A stretch of 64,000 bases of DNA from Acanthococcus lagerstroemiae (GCA_031841125.1 CM063112.1:17014603-17078602), one strand, 5' to 3'. Counted from the first letter of the stretch, positions 33,101 to 41,879 are shown. Notes: a model not told the origin generated them from the letters alone. Made by a program: numbers and translations.

Positions 33101-35996
33101 ATTCAGCAACATGTATCAAATATTTTCCGCATATTTACTCAATGGGAAAAGGCGATTTTGTCCTTAAACGTGGACATAAAATATTATTCAACGTGGCTAC
33201 TCACGTATTTCTTGTATCCACGCTGAAGGACGTGAATCTTTCGACACTTAAAAGCAGTCTGTAGAAACAGCCTTTAAATCTTCTTCGTGCAGAGACTACT
33301 TTCCTAGATGAATATTTGGTACTTCATAAAACCGTGATCTGTGAGATTGTAACCCACGGTGCCGCTGTGGGATCGTACAGCCTCATCTTATCACACTATG
33401 TAAACTTGAAAAATTTGTCTTTCAACGTGGACAACAATTTTTTTTTTACAACCCTCCAAAATCAAATTTAAGCCCGGCCGGTACCGGAATATGATTTCTC
33501 AATACCCCTAGTATCGATTTCAACGAAAAAACTTTGAAAAGTGAACCTCATTTTTTTTTTGTTTTTGTCCACGTTGAATTGTCAATTTTTCGGAGAATCA
33601 CCCATTAAAGGTTGCCAAGGAATTGGCAAGGATTCCACTACAATCAGTGAAATATTTTGCTACATCTTTTTAGAAATCATTGATGTTAATTTAAAAAATT
33701 CTTCAAAATTAGGAGGGGGAAAAAATTCAAAAACCTTTAACCAAAAAATACGAATTTAAACATCCCCAGATGTTTACCAGTCCTCACGCATTTTCATACC
33801 AAAATATTCTCACAGGAGATGATGAAAATCAGTCGAAAGGTAGAGAAAAAAGAGGAAAACCAATTATTTGTTTTAAAAGTAGCCACTTTTGAAAAACGTG
33901 GAAAAATCAACGCCGGATGAATATTTTGTTGACCGATTTCAAAAGCACAGTCCTGGGCTACACTAAGACTTTTTTCTTGTCAATTTGGTGAAGATCGGAG
34001 TGGTCAAGGGCCACGGATGACCACACTAACACAAAATGGTCCGTATTAGGGTTCACATTTACGCAGGGCAGTTCTATACAATACTACTTTCGTACTTCAA
34101 ATATATTTTTATGTATTTTAAAAATGGATTTTTGTTTTACAACTTGCATATATTTTTTGTATCTTAAATATTTTTACGTGATTTTAAAAACATTTTTATA
34201 TCCGTATTTTTCTCTCCCCCAGTCCCACTATCCACAATTTCAATGTCAAGGAGATGCTCGCACCAAAAATGAATTCTTTAACCTACAGAAACTACAAAAT
34301 GATAATCATCTTTCATTTGTCATCTTCATTTTTACGCCTCTTCCCCTCTCACATGGTGGAGTGTATAGTGATGCACGCCTGCCAAAGTGGCTCCCTAGAC
34401 ATCGGACTCCTGGCCCCGGAAATTACCCTTTCGAGTATGACATCAGTGACCAGAGGGAACCTCTTCCCCTCTCACAAGAGCCACACATTTGATTTCAGGA
34501 TGAGATCGGCTTCAGAAACGAGTTCTCCACCGTCCAAATTATATACATCCACATCGCGCTAGTAATTACATTTTTTCTCTACCCCCCCCCCCAAATGGGA
34601 AACAGATATTAGAAACGAGTTCAGAGACCACCAAAACCTACAAAAAGGATATGCATATTGCACTTCGTGAAATTCTTACCCCTCCTCCGCTCTCCCCCAG
34701 GTGCCACAATTTTGAATTTAGCGTCATGCTGACACTGAAATTGAATTCAGTGGCGTCGGATACCCAAAAGTAGGTATGCTGCTGTCTTGGTTGGACTTTT
34801 AAAATTCAAAAAAGTTCATTGCTCCCACTTTCCTTCCGCAGGAGACAGTGAAACATAAAAAAACACTATTTTAATAAAAGTGGTGTATACGAATTGGGGA
34901 GAAAAAATTTCAGAGACAAGTAGATATGAAAGTAGGGAAGCGTGCCGGGTGGCAACTGCCATCTCAACCTCAGGGAAAATGACAAAAATCAACGTTTCTT
35001 CCCATAAGATCTGGATTAATGCATGATAAGGTGAAAGACTATCTCGAACCCCCTCTGCGAGCCCTACCTGCAGAAGTACGAAGTAGATTCCCGTCTGGAA
35101 ATCGTGGGGCCAGCGTCAAATTTGTGACAGGTTGGCGCTAGCGCCTTCCCATTTGAAATATATGCACCGGAATGTTGGGCCATTTGGGGCCAGCGCAAAT
35201 GTAGCCCGACTGTGATGCCGGGTGCAAACCAAGCACTAATTTTCGATTGGTTCTCGATTTTCTCTGGAATCGGGAGCAAAATCTGGCGTATATCTGGGGC
35301 CAGTGCCGAAATTGGGGCTGGCACCACGATTTCCAGGCAGATTGTACAACCGGTCTACCCTAAAATTTTACGAGATTAAATTCTGTTTGTAACAGTAAAT
35401 TTAGTTTTCGATAGTTTTGTAAAAACATTGGAGGCTCTGAGCTCCAGAAAATTCAACGTAAAGACTGGGGGGAGAGGAAATTTGTAAGAAGTTAGACCCG
35501 GATCCTTAACAATTTTCCGCAATAAAAACTTTGCTTGCCTAAATTGTCTTCTTTCTTTCAAATGGCACTAACTTGCTTAAGCTATAATGACATACACCGA
35601 CGTGCACATATTCTTACTTCGGGTCAAGATCTTTTATTTCGATTTCGCTTTGTGTGCTTTCGATCAGATTGCTCGAGAACATGGCTCGAAAGTAGGGAAT
35701 TCGAGCTACCAGTACGTTTCGATGCACAGGAAAGACTTCAGCACCGACCTACGAATGAATACAGAATACTTCAAGTTAAGTAGATATCATTCAAGTAATA
35801 TACGGAGGACTGGATGGTAAATGCTGAATGAAAATGAGGTATCAAACGTTACCTTCAATTTCAAATCACAAAATTTCTCATTTGTCCAGAGGTCCATTAT
35901 TTTACGAAAATCCTCGGCAAAGGTTCTGTCGGCTTCGTCAACTATTTCTTCCCCAGATCTAATACCGGGAGATCCATCAGTTGTGGAAAGATTCAT
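9076..35996 (-). CDS. Gene 2: dispersed BTB-BACK-MATH paralogue
   Basis: Seen: exons in the same order and strand as gene 1, at 35996-35853, 35748-35618, 27163-27023, 22146-21948, 11210-11017, 10306-10216 and 9194-9076. Exons 2-4 are 131, 141 and 199 bp, identical to gene 1. The three MATH exons are 194, 91 and 119 bp against 191, 88 and 116, differing by 3 each time. Split codons rejoin in frame at every pair I can test. The exons matching gene 1 exons 5 and 6 are missing or not recognised between 21.9 and 11.2 kb. Inference: a tandem duplicate whose introns were inflated by transposons (8.5, 4.9 and about 10.7 kb). It may be functional with unlocated exons, or decaying. Alternatively its BTB and MATH parts are now separate genes. 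Confidence 0.7.
9518..9676. mobile_element. Foldback MITE, copy 1
   Basis: Nearly the whole element is a hairpin. The arms GTGAAGACATACGCCATTTTG and their inverse end in CTAAAGG-type tips. The centre holds GACTACGCGGTACGCTCCGC and ATAGTC, itself palindromic. It is flanked by CTAGTTACAGT on both sides (9507-9517 and 9677-9687). It lies in the gene 2 region between MATH exons 2 and 3. Confidence 0.85.
10216..10306 (-). CDS. Gene 2 MATH exon 2
   Basis: Acceptor ATTTGCAG and donor A|GTAATT. It encodes YIMEYEVSVISQKDG and PNIVK, the central MATH strand equivalent to STQFSISII in gene 1. It starts in phase 0 and ends with one base, as in gene 1. Other nearby GT donors exist; this one was chosen because it keeps phase with the next exon. 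Confidence 0.7.
11017..11210 (-). CDS. Gene 2 MATH exon 1
   Basis: Acceptor CTATTTAG and donor AAG|GTAGTT. It starts with two bases of a split codon, as gene 1 exon 7 does. It encodes RAAIIAVWYNC, then GTWKLQYG and SEDYLGLYLSK, the WKL and EDYL-L-L strands of a MATH domain. It is 194 bp, 3 more than gene 1. Confidence 0.78.
11415..11613. mobile_element. hAT-type MITE, perfect 8-bp TSD
   Basis: Begins CAGGCGCGTACTTACGG and ends AGGTCCGCCCCTG. GTACCAGC flanks it at 11407-11414 and 11614-11621. It lies about 200 bp upstream of gene 2 MATH exon 1. Confidence 0.88.
11622..13473. other. No gene seen (presumed gene 2 intron)
   Basis: Simple-sequence and C-run rich, with part of a hAT-type element at 12860-12950. 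The BACK exons 5-6 of gene 2 were looked for here and not found. Confidence 0.5.
13482..13772. mobile_element. hAT-type MITE, perfect 8-bp TSD
   Basis: Ends CAGGGGCGAAACTTG and (inverted) CAGGGACGAAACTATTG, flanked by CAGACATC at 13474-13481 and 13773-13780. A diverged partial copy of its right half lies at about 12860-12950 (TTTGTCGACTGCCAAATTA, TAGTTTCGTCTCTG). Confidence 0.88.
14793..15098. mobile_element. hAT-type MITE, 7/8 TSD
   Basis: Begins CAGTGGTGGCAGAACTT and ends AAGTTGCCACCACTA. Flanks are ACTGATAT (14785-14792) and ACGGATAT (15099-15106). The interior has GGGCAACACACG repeated three or four times. Confidence 0.8.
17215..19545 (+). repeat. Satellite-like tandem array, ~140-150 bp unit
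   Basis: Each unit carries TTTGATACCACACATAAG, AAAGTGTACTTT, TTTAATGGTTTCATGAAGGG, GCACTTTTAGAGCCTTTATT and AAATAAAAGCATAATCC. Unit starts are visible near 17231, 17369, 17577, 18364, 19037, 19187, 19327 and 19473. The array is interrupted by GAGAAC/GAGAAT arrays. Apparent ORFs here are repeat translations. Confidence 0.85.
17757..18262. repeat. GAGAAY hexamer minisatellites (two blocks)
   Basis: Blocks at 17757-17995 and 18128-18262 consist of GAGAACGAGAATG-type hexamers with local palindromes (TTCTCATTCTCAGAACGAGA). Both begin GTGTT[G/A]GAAGAAC, so the second is a duplicate of the first. Confidence 0.85.
21845..21898 (-). pseudogene. Possible broken start of gene 2 BACK exon 5
   Basis: 49 bp beyond the exon 4 donor, an AG at 21900-21899 opens phase 0 into LDRIHNAMEKWVGLESC, followed by TGA. 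The NAMEKWV stretch resembles the VFEAVMKW start of BACK exon 5, with about three extra residues. The intron would be very short and the frame closes at once. This is either a decayed exon or chance similarity. Confidence 0.35.
21948..22146 (-). CDS. Gene 2 exon 4 (first half of BACK)
   Basis: Acceptor GTTTTAG and donor CAG|GTTTGA. It encodes LSNIFKVKALADRLKL, YFYELVSLDDFF and LQVYSEEQ, matching gene 1 exon 4 residue by residue in spacing. It is 199 bp, as in gene 1. The split codon with exon 3 (AG+G) gives Arg, as in gene 1. Confidence 0.88.
22434..22667 (+). CDS. Cys/His-rich ORF, unrecognised
   Basis: A GC-rich island in AT-rich surroundings. The frame closes at TAG after about 70 codons with seven cysteines, including ACCLNCDGTHFE, HCVPGHKG and RCVRCVRCAWV. 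The CxxC pairs and H residues suggest zinc binding. No family was recognised. It may be an exon, a captured gene piece or part of a mobile element. It lies just upstream (in minus-strand terms) of gene 2 exon 4 and on the opposite strand. Confidence 0.4.
   Translation, partial: KKKQHHPFAAVWIQEASKHRACCLNCDGTHFEITGSEQLYGHCVPGHKGTFDRALLARDPESGRCVRCVRCAWVPIT
23762..24510 (+). pseudogene. Pogo/Tigger-like transposase relic, internally deleted
   Basis: Upstream pieces read NVATMTSYFNELKQSLEGVP and, after a frameshift, YDESAITDSPG, the first-aspartate region of a DDE_1 transposase. The catalytic core is then missing. The frame resumes with a Lys-rich linker (24010-24260) and a C4HC3 zinc module, QCVVCGESYS, then IQCCVKNCQKWIHIDC and YICVKCI-stop. 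A short intron-like gap separates the two halves of the zinc module. It is inside the presumed gene 2 intron 3. Confidence 0.65.
25128..25638. mobile_element. Foldback element of ATCGATT repeats
   Basis: Left end ATGCCCAATTAATCGATTA, right end AATCGATTTTTGGGCAT, mirror images. Both flanks of the element are built of (A)ATCGATTTT repeats. A G-run (25270-25282) and GC-richer DNA lie in the centre. The target duplication is unclear. Confidence 0.5.
25735..25861 (+). repeat. SINE family A, copy 2
   Basis: Contains GGTGATGCACGCATGCCA, GTGGCTCCTCAGACACCGCA, GGAAATTACTCTTC and GCGACCAGAGAGG. It has a small internal insertion. Confidence 0.65.
27023..27163 (-). CDS. Gene 2 exon 3 (end of BTB)
   Basis: Acceptor TTTTTCAG and donor AG|GTATGT. 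It encodes IFRDLLEFAYTGRI, ANYLGMEKV and CSRFLIG, the classic last BTB helices. It is 141 bp, the same as gene 1 exon 3. The 8.45-kb intron before it holds one copy of the composite repeat and two TIR elements. Confidence 0.85.
28118..29090 (+). repeat. AT-rich minisatellite (TTCCGATGARATTC units)
   Basis: About 1 kb built from diverged ~40-bp units such as GGAAATTATCGGAATTTTTT, TCCAACAATTTCCGATGA and GAATTTCATCGGAAAT. The strand sense flips partway (ATCGGAAA to TTTCCGAT), so it may be an arrayed inverted duplication. Apparent peptides are repeat translations. Confidence 0.8.
29094..29590 (+). repeat. Tandem duplication, ~270-bp unit
   Basis: The block with ATTCGGAATCAGCGATCTCG, GTTTGCTAGGTCATGATACT and GGATTTTGGTCATCTCTAG at 29094-29340 recurs diverged at 29365-29590. 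Confidence 0.75.
31767..32311. mobile_element. hAT-like MITE with TAGGGTTACCA ends
   Basis: Left TAGGGTTACCAGATC, right GATATGGTAACCCTA. Flanks TCTGTGAT (31759-31766) and CCTATGAT (32312-32319) match at 6 of 8. The interior near the ends repeats CTGGACAGA/CCGGACAT motifs. It lies in gene 2 intron 2. Confidence 0.65.
32466..33603. mobile_element. 1.1-kb TIR element with ATTA flanks
   Basis: Ends GGGTAATTCTCCGAAAAATG and (inverted) GGGTGATTCTCCGAAAAATT, each followed by GACAATTCA. ATTA flanks both ends (32462-32465 and 33604-33607). The interior repeats a C[A/C]ACGTGGACA motif at about 32833, 33018, 33161, 33420 and 33567. There is no transposase, so it is non-autonomous. Superfamily not assigned. 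Confidence 0.75.
34355..34462 (+). repeat. SINE family A, copy 3
   Basis: Contains GTGATGCACGCCTGCC, AAAGTGGCTCCCTAGACA, CCCCGGAAATTACCCTTTCG and AGTGACCAGAGGGA. Confidence 0.7.
34580..35060 (+). repeat. Composite repeat fragment C
   Basis: Shares the CACAATTTTGAATTTAG and GAATTCAGTGGCGTCGGA blocks and a TTAATGCATG[A/G]TA block with copies A and B. No coding. Confidence 0.5.
35092..35337. repeat. GC-rich inverted repeat
   Basis: CTGGAAATCGTGGGGCCAGC at 35095-35115 is mirrored by GGCTGGCACCACGATTTCCA at about 35315-35335. GGCCAGCGC/GGCGCTAGCGCC motifs recur between. It is probably a foldback element, 300 bp downstream of gene 2 exon 2. Confidence 0.6.
35618..35748 (-). CDS. Gene 2 exon 2 (BTB core)
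   Basis: Acceptor CGTAG and donor AA|GTAAGA. It encodes VGAEVFPVHRNVLVARIPYF, then RAMFSSNLIES and IEIKDLDP. The VHR and ARIPYF residues are the BTB core helix. Length is 131 bp, the same as gene 1 exon 2. The intron from exon 1 is 104 bp. Confidence 0.85.
35853..35996 (-). CDS. Gene 2 exon 1 (start of BTB)
   Basis: The ATG at 35996 opens a 48-residue acidic leader leading to EKFCDLKLK and the donor AAG|GTAACG. An in-frame TAA lies 18 nt upstream. A possible acceptor (ATACAG) lies between that stop and the ATG, so the exon may extend into the 5' UTR. It corresponds to gene 1 exon 1 and ends in the same phase (0). Confidence 0.8.
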
Positions 35997-37234
35997 TTTC
36001 GATACTGTATATTACACCACACACTAAGCACAAATGACTTGATATACATAAGCACGAAGTCCAACTTTTTAAAGCACTGACACCAACTAGCGAGGAACGG
36101 CAACTGAGTTTACATATCGCTCGTGTTTCAACATGTAACAAAAGATGCTCTATAATACCAGCTGGGACACTCTTGGACTTGTAGTTTAGTGTCTGAATTT
36201 CAGATAACATAAACACGAATCCGAAATAAATCCTTTGTCATCGCAATGATTATTTGCAAGACAAGAGGACCACGGGCATTCTTACTGCGAACAGCAAAGT
36301 GGAGAAAGGGGACTAAAGAGTAGGGGGTTGTGCTACAGCCTACAATATTTTACGATTCCTCTGATCAACTATTTACAACCAAAAATGTTTCAGGCAACTC
36401 AATATGAGTTAAAAGATGTGCACTTTCAAATGCGAGTTCTCTCATGGTGAGAATTACTTTACCGTCTCAATGCGCTTCGGAGATAATTAAGTTCATGAAA
36501 TGTTTGTCCAACTATTCCCCATAGAATGCTTTGACCAAATTTTCCACGCCGGCTTTCCTTGCTACCATAAAACGGGAGTGAGTAGGATTACCTTTCATTT
36601 TCAAACATTTCCCTGGTGAAGACAGTTCACAGGAAGGGAGTTGAATTAATTTTATTTTTGGAGTCCCAATGTACACTCTTGATAGATCTCTTTCTTCGAC
36701 ACTTTTTTTTTCTCTTTTTCTTTCTTTCTTTTAAGGGTCTGATTTTAATTAGTCCCCAGTTCGAGTTAAATAGGATCATTTACTTATTTAATTTAGTTAA
36801 AGAATCCATTTAGAAGACATAAATGACGAATAGGATCACTAGGGGTAAAAAAAGAATGACGAATCCTCCCCTCTGGTCTTCCACTCACAATATCACTTCT
36901 AGGTATAATGAACTCCTCTTCAGTCCATTTTTTATATTCTCTACTACACGGATCCGTCTTACAGTTCCGTGACATGCGGTTAAGGTACGTAATCCTGTTG
37001 AAAAACCGACACAACTGAGCTTAGGATAACCGAAATATTATAAATCTACAATTTATTAATCCTATTCACCCCACTTTTTATCAGCATTATGTACCTACCA
37101 AAATTAAGAAACTCAAAATTTGAAGCATTCCAAAAGGAACTTTCCACAAAGTTCGTGGTTTTCATTATGCTTGATGTTATTCTCGTTCAAATCCACCGGC
37201 ACAAAATTCTCAATGCTGATAGCTATCGAGATAC
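35997..37234. other. Upstream region of gene 2, no gene seen
   Basis: Likely holds the gene 2 promoter and 5' UTR on the minus strand, but no convincing promoter motif is visible. Pyrimidine-rich tract at about 36695-36735. Confidence 0.4.
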
Positions 37235-37303
37235 TGGGAAGGTTGAATCAATAGAAACAGCTCTGAGGGAAAGGGAAGTAAAGGAAAGCTTAATAAGTTG
37301 GAT

Positions 37304-37370
37304 GGTGTGGTGGGACGTATGGCGACGCACGCATGCCAAAGTGGCCCCTGAAACACCGCACCCTCAGCCC
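37304..37370 (+). repeat. SINE family A, copy 4, inside RT
   Basis: GTGGTGGGACGTATGGCGAC, GCACGCATGCCAAAGTGG and CCTGAAACACCGCACCC. It interrupts the RT frame after ISWM. Truncated at its right side. Confidence 0.65.
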
Positions 37371-37502
37371 AGTATCTATGCTAGAAGACAGGGAGATTCA
37401 GATAACCTACTAAAAAGAACAAATCCATGCAACGACCATTAGCGGCTGCCCACAGGGGGGAGTACTCTCTCTCCTACTGTGGAACCTAGTGATGGACAGC
37501 TT

Positions 37503-37634
37503 TATTTATTTATTTATTTAATAAAGGTGCGGTGGGACGCATGGCGATGCACGCATGCCAAAGGGGCCCCTGAGACACCGCACTCCCACCCCCCGGAAAC
37601 TACCCTTTCAAGTACCGCATCAGTGCTCGGAGAA
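37503..37634. mobile_element. SINE family A, copy 5, 14-bp TSD in RT
   Basis: Flanked by GTGATGGACAGCTT (37489-37502) and GTGATAGACAGCTT (37635-37648). A TTTATTT tract at the left end is likely the tail, suggesting the SINE reads on the minus strand. Removing the insert and one duplicate restores WNLVMDSL followed by LDELNS in frame. Confidence 0.9.
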
Positions 37635-38376
37635 GTGATAGACAGCTTGCTGGATGAGTTAAATAGTCAAAAAATATACACACAAAGCTATGCTGACGAT
37701 TTAGCTGTGGTAGTAACCGACAAATTTTTGGGAACCATCGCGGAGTTAACGCAGTGGAGACTCCGATGTGTGGAAAAATGGTGTACGAAAAAGAGGTTAC
37801 CGAAAACCCTGGACAAAAATGAGATCACTCTTTTCACTCACAAAAGGAAGGGCAAGGAGTTGATCAAGGTGCAATACAAAGGAAGACCGTAAGCCGTCAC
37901 AGGAAAGGTGAAGTATTCAGGAGTTATCTTGACGAAAGACTCTTCTGGAGGGATCACGTCTCAGAGAAAGTAAGAAAAGGGATTGAGGCTCTTTGGGCTT
38001 GCCGCACGTATGTCGGCAGGACCAGCGGACTCTCTTCCAAAATGATACACTGGATATACATCGGTGTAATACGGCCCAGAATTACATATGTGGCCATTGT
38101 GTAGTGGGGCCGGAGCCACCTGGCCGAAGTCAGAGAGGAACCAGACCACTTGCAAAGAGAACGGCGCCGACGAAGGCACTTGAATGGCTCCTAAACAGGA
38201 TTGCCAATTTAGCCTATTTTCGGCTATTTTGAGCCGATTTTGAAGATGTTTTCCGACTTTTTTTTCTTTTTTAATTTATCCGATTTATAAAATGCAGCCT
38301 AAAATTGATTAGTTTGAGAAAATTTAGCCGATCGGTGATTTTTCTGTAAGATTTGCCTGTAAGAGAGTATATTAGC

Positions 38377-38752
38377 GACGTGTCACAAGAAAAGGACCTT
38401 AGTGTCCACCTACAGTAGAACGTCGATTGTCCGAAAGGCAATCATCCGGAACATCAATTAACCGGAATGGCCAAAAAGAAAAAAAAAGATTATTAGGGTC
38501 CGGATTTTTAGGCAAAACATATTTTTTCTTTCTCATTCTAGTCTAGCTTATTCAGTCTATTAAGGTTTTCTGGAATAATCAGGAAATTCTGAAACTAACG
38601 AGCTAATTTTTTAGACCATTTTCCTTCAAAATGTGTTTCCCTCTATAAAATAAGCACATAATGGTTATCCGGAAAGCCTCTGGTCCCAATTAGTCCGGAT
38701 AATCAACGTCCCACTGTACCTGGTCACTAAGGCCCTTTTCTTGTGACACGTC
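38377..38752. mobile_element. Palindromic element nested in the hAT MITE
   Basis: Arms GACGTGTCACAAGAAAAGG plus ACCTTAGTGTCCACC (38377-38410) and their inverse (38719-38752). Only a pogo-like MITE lies between the arms. It may be one element with long TIRs or a short palindrome target that was split. Confidence 0.65.
38413..38716. mobile_element. Pogo/Tigger-like MITE with TA target site
   Basis: TA|CAGTAGAACGTCGATTGTCCG on the left, CGGATAATCAACGTCCCACTG|TA on the right. TA duplications at 38411-38412 and 38717-38718 and CAGT...TCGATT.TCCG ends fit the pogo group. 304 bp, non-coding. Confidence 0.8.
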
Positions 38753-40045
38753 AAAGTGTTAAATCCTGAAGCAGTGAAGCCTGAGTATGGTTCTGGTGAT
38801 GATAACGAGTAAAAAATGAAACCTACACATGCTCGTAATATATACAGAAATAATTATGCCGCATAAAACTGGACAAGATTCTCGCACATTATAGGTAATG
38901 CTACCCCCCCCCCCTCCCCAATTATATATTTTCTGAAGACTATTTTCACAGTATTTTTCATTTAGCCAAATTTTTAGCTGATTCTAGCCATTTTCATTGA
39001 CAGATTTTCCAGTTGATTTTAGCTGATTTTATCATTGAAACTAGCTGAAGAAAAAAGACAGAAATGGCAACCCTACTCCCAAATCTGCCACCACTTCACA
39101 CTGCTATAGAAGCAGTTGCAATAATGGGGGCTTATTATCTGAATCAACGGAACCTTCGGGCCCAAAAGACAGGCCACAGAAGGATATGGGAGATAGCGGA
39201 GACGATGGACAAATGCTTTGGGATGCCGAAGGATAGAATCGCGGTGGAACACTTCTTCAATAAGCCATACCGTGCACTGATATCCAAACGGGAGACTTGA
39301 AAAAAGAGGTGGCCAAGCATTCTAGGAAAAGAAGAGCATGTGCGGTTTATAGATGCCCCAAAGAATGAACGAAGGTGCAGAAATCGGAATCACGAATGTA
39401 AAAGGCGCTAACAACTATTCAATGGCACTGGGTGAGGGCGTCACAATCCTCCAAGCAGAGGTAATGGTGATCACGGAGGCCACTGATAGAAGCCAACAGA
39501 AGGGCCTTGCTAGTAAGCAGATCTGTATCTGTACAGACAGTCAAACGGCTATTAAGGCGCTATCGGCACACCAAACTAAACCCCTAGTGGTAGTGGACTG
39601 CGTTAACAAAAATTATACATCCTTGTTCAGGAAAATCTTGTCACCATACTATGGACACGGGAGACACTGCGGCATAAAAGGGAACATGATCTCTGACAAG
39701 CTAGCGAAGGAAGGCATAAAAACGGAACTGATAATGCCCAGGTCATGTCTTCCTGTAGCATACAGCGTCATAAAATCCGAGGTGAACGCTTGAATAAGAA
39801 AGCAGACGGAAATGCACTGGCCGATGGCCAGTGGCATGAAAGTCAGCAAAACACTGATCAGGGAACGCCCCCAGTAAGCAGGCCAAGTTCCTACGAGGGC
39901 TTGACAGGAAACATGCAGACTCATGGTCGGATTCCTAACTGGTCATGGGGCCACAAAACACATGTCGTATGAAAAAAGAGTGGAGAAAAAGGACTCCTGT
40001 AGGCACTGAGGAGAAGAGGAAGAAACATCGATCCACATTATTGTG

Positions 40046-41299
40046 ACCTGGAATCATGAAATGTGCCTCTCGTGCGAAAACAGGTTTTCAAGATATACGA
40101 GGGTAAGGATGGGATGGTGGTAGTTGTGTGCACAGATATACATAGCATGTACATCTGTGGTGGTGCGTTTACGCGTTGCTATGACAACCGCGTTTCGAAT
40201 TCTTGTTCTCTGTCATTCCCCTAGGTCCATTTCACACAATGTCATGCAAACGGATGTTTTTAAAATTTTGACGTATTTTCAAATTCAATTCGTGGAAAAA
40301 CTAATGAAGATAGGAAGCTGTAATTTGTTTCATTTGAAAGAGCGTGATTTTTTCTATAAGAGATGTCAAGAAAGTGAAACATGATTCTTCAACACCAGAG
40401 GCACATTTCATGATTCCAATGTCACATATGTCATTGCCCAGTAATAGCCGGGACGTTCCAATAGGGGGTGAGGAATGGGGAAACGCTGTAGAAACTTTCT
40501 ACTCAGTAGTTTGGAAAATTTACCATTTCAGTCAGGCGGAGTTGGGAAATTTCAGTAAGATGGAAAAATTTAAGAAGTCAAAAGGTTTTTTTCTTTTGCT
40601 CGGCACTTGGGAATTTTGAGTTGAGAAGTTGGGAAAAATCAACAAGTCGAAAGTTTTCTTTTGCTTTGGTACTTAGGAATGCTAAAGTTTAATCAGTAAG
40701 TTGTTTATTTATTTTCGTGCTCTAGTACATCCAACCTCATATTTTACCATTATTTCATTTCCGATCATAACGGCCCCTAGAGGTATTTATTCCCAGAATG
40801 AGAGAAAGCTGCCCTCAACCTTTACCATTCTGTTCTGCATACTGCCACCTGATGGTACATTTTGTGTCTACTAATTTGTGAAGATCGTGTGACCACCTAA
40901 TTTTGTACCTTCCTCGGTTTCTTCTTTTCTGTCTCAAATTGGGATTTAAACTTAAGAGTTTCAAGTGTTGGCAGCCCTGCGATATGTATGAGTGATCACG
41001 TATGATTTACCGTAAGCGTGTAGAAAACTTCAACTATCATTAAGTCGATTAGACATTCACTTTCAAAGAAAATTTGTCCTAAATTCGACTGCATCATCGC
41101 CAAAAAATTAAATTATAATCAGTTCTACTGGCAAAATAATTTTTACTCGGGTTTTTACCCTACTGAAGATAGCAGTGTTTCTATTTGAAAGTACACATGA
41201 TCACTCACTCATTTTCACCCGCCAACACCCGCGCAGGTAATTTTGCAGCGCACTCTAGTGTAGGTTTAAATCCCAACATCAAAATATGATCTTTGTTCC
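40046..41299. other. No gene seen
   Basis: AT-rich. A GGAGTTGGGAAATTTC/AAGTCAAAAGGTTTTT block at 40520-40640 recurs inverted near 52610-52760, so a dispersed repeat is present. Confidence 0.5.
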
Positions 41300-41790
41300 T
41301 CAGTTATTCCCTATTTTTGTCTCTTCCTCCAATGCCCAAGTCTGGGAGCCATATATAGCAAAAAGCAGCAACAACGAAGCTATTGTATACTTTGACTTTA
41401 ATTTTGACCTTGAAATTGCCCTTAACATTCTTTTCAATGTCCAGTTTTTCCAGCCTGAATTGACTCTCCTTTCAATCTCCTTTTCATGTCTGTTCCGGTA
41501 GCTAATCAACTAACTTAAATAAATGACATCCTCAACTTCTTTAATGGTTTTTCTTCATAGTTTTCTCCACTTTCATAGTCTGTATTCGCAATAATATTGT
41601 TTTTTTCCATGTTTATTTCAAGGCCCGCCTTTTTCCCTTCCTCATTAGCATTTTCTCAAGTTCATTTTTCGAGGTCACTATTAACACCACATCATCCGCG
41701 AATCTTAAGTTACACAGTTTTTGTCCGTTTACATCTATTCCCTCATCTTCCCATGCAAGATTCCTGAAAACCTCCTGTAAGGCTATGCTT
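41300..41790 (-). pseudogene. RTE-like reverse transcriptase fragment (palm)
   Basis: On the minus strand: ALQEVFRNLAWEDEGI, the active-site LRFADDVVLI (about 41695), AGLEINMEKN, then after a frameshift RNRHEKEIERRVNSGW and LFAIYGSQTWALEEET. It stops at 41300. The C-terminal part is not downstream but next door in inverted orientation. Confidence 0.82.
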
Positions 41791-41879
41791 CACGCAATAC
41801 GCAAAACTGAACCGAACTGAATCAAGTTCAGAGTCGTTGGAATTAGGATGGGAGGGCCAGCCAATAGACATATCCATGT

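Larger units (their letters stand above)
38196..39075. mobile_element. hAT MITE inserted in RT C-terminus
   Basis: Left CAGGATTGCCAATTTAGC, right TCTGTCATTT-like arm ending TGGCAACCCTA. Flanks CTCCTAAA (38188-38195) and CTCCCAAA (39076-39083). Excision with one flank copy rejoins ALEWL to PNLPPLHTA of the retrotransposon in frame, which fixes the boundaries. It carries two further nested elements. Confidence 0.9.
37235..40045 (+). pseudogene. Jockey/I-like non-LTR retrotransposon (RT and RNase H), interrupted
   Basis: In order: ETALREREVKESLISWM (37250-37303), SGCPQGGVLS with LWNLVMDSL (37440-37502), the active site SYADDLAVVV (37690), ALWACRTYVGR and IRPRITYVAIV (37990-38106), LPPLHTAIEAVA (39080), an RNase H domain with TILQAEVM, CTDSQTAIKAL and GIKGNMISDKLAKEG (39420-39720), and a terminal CxxC..H remnant (39990-40045). 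RNase H after RT places it in the I/R1/jockey-related group. Two SINEs and one hAT MITE interrupt it, plus frameshifts, so it is inactive. Confidence 0.85.
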
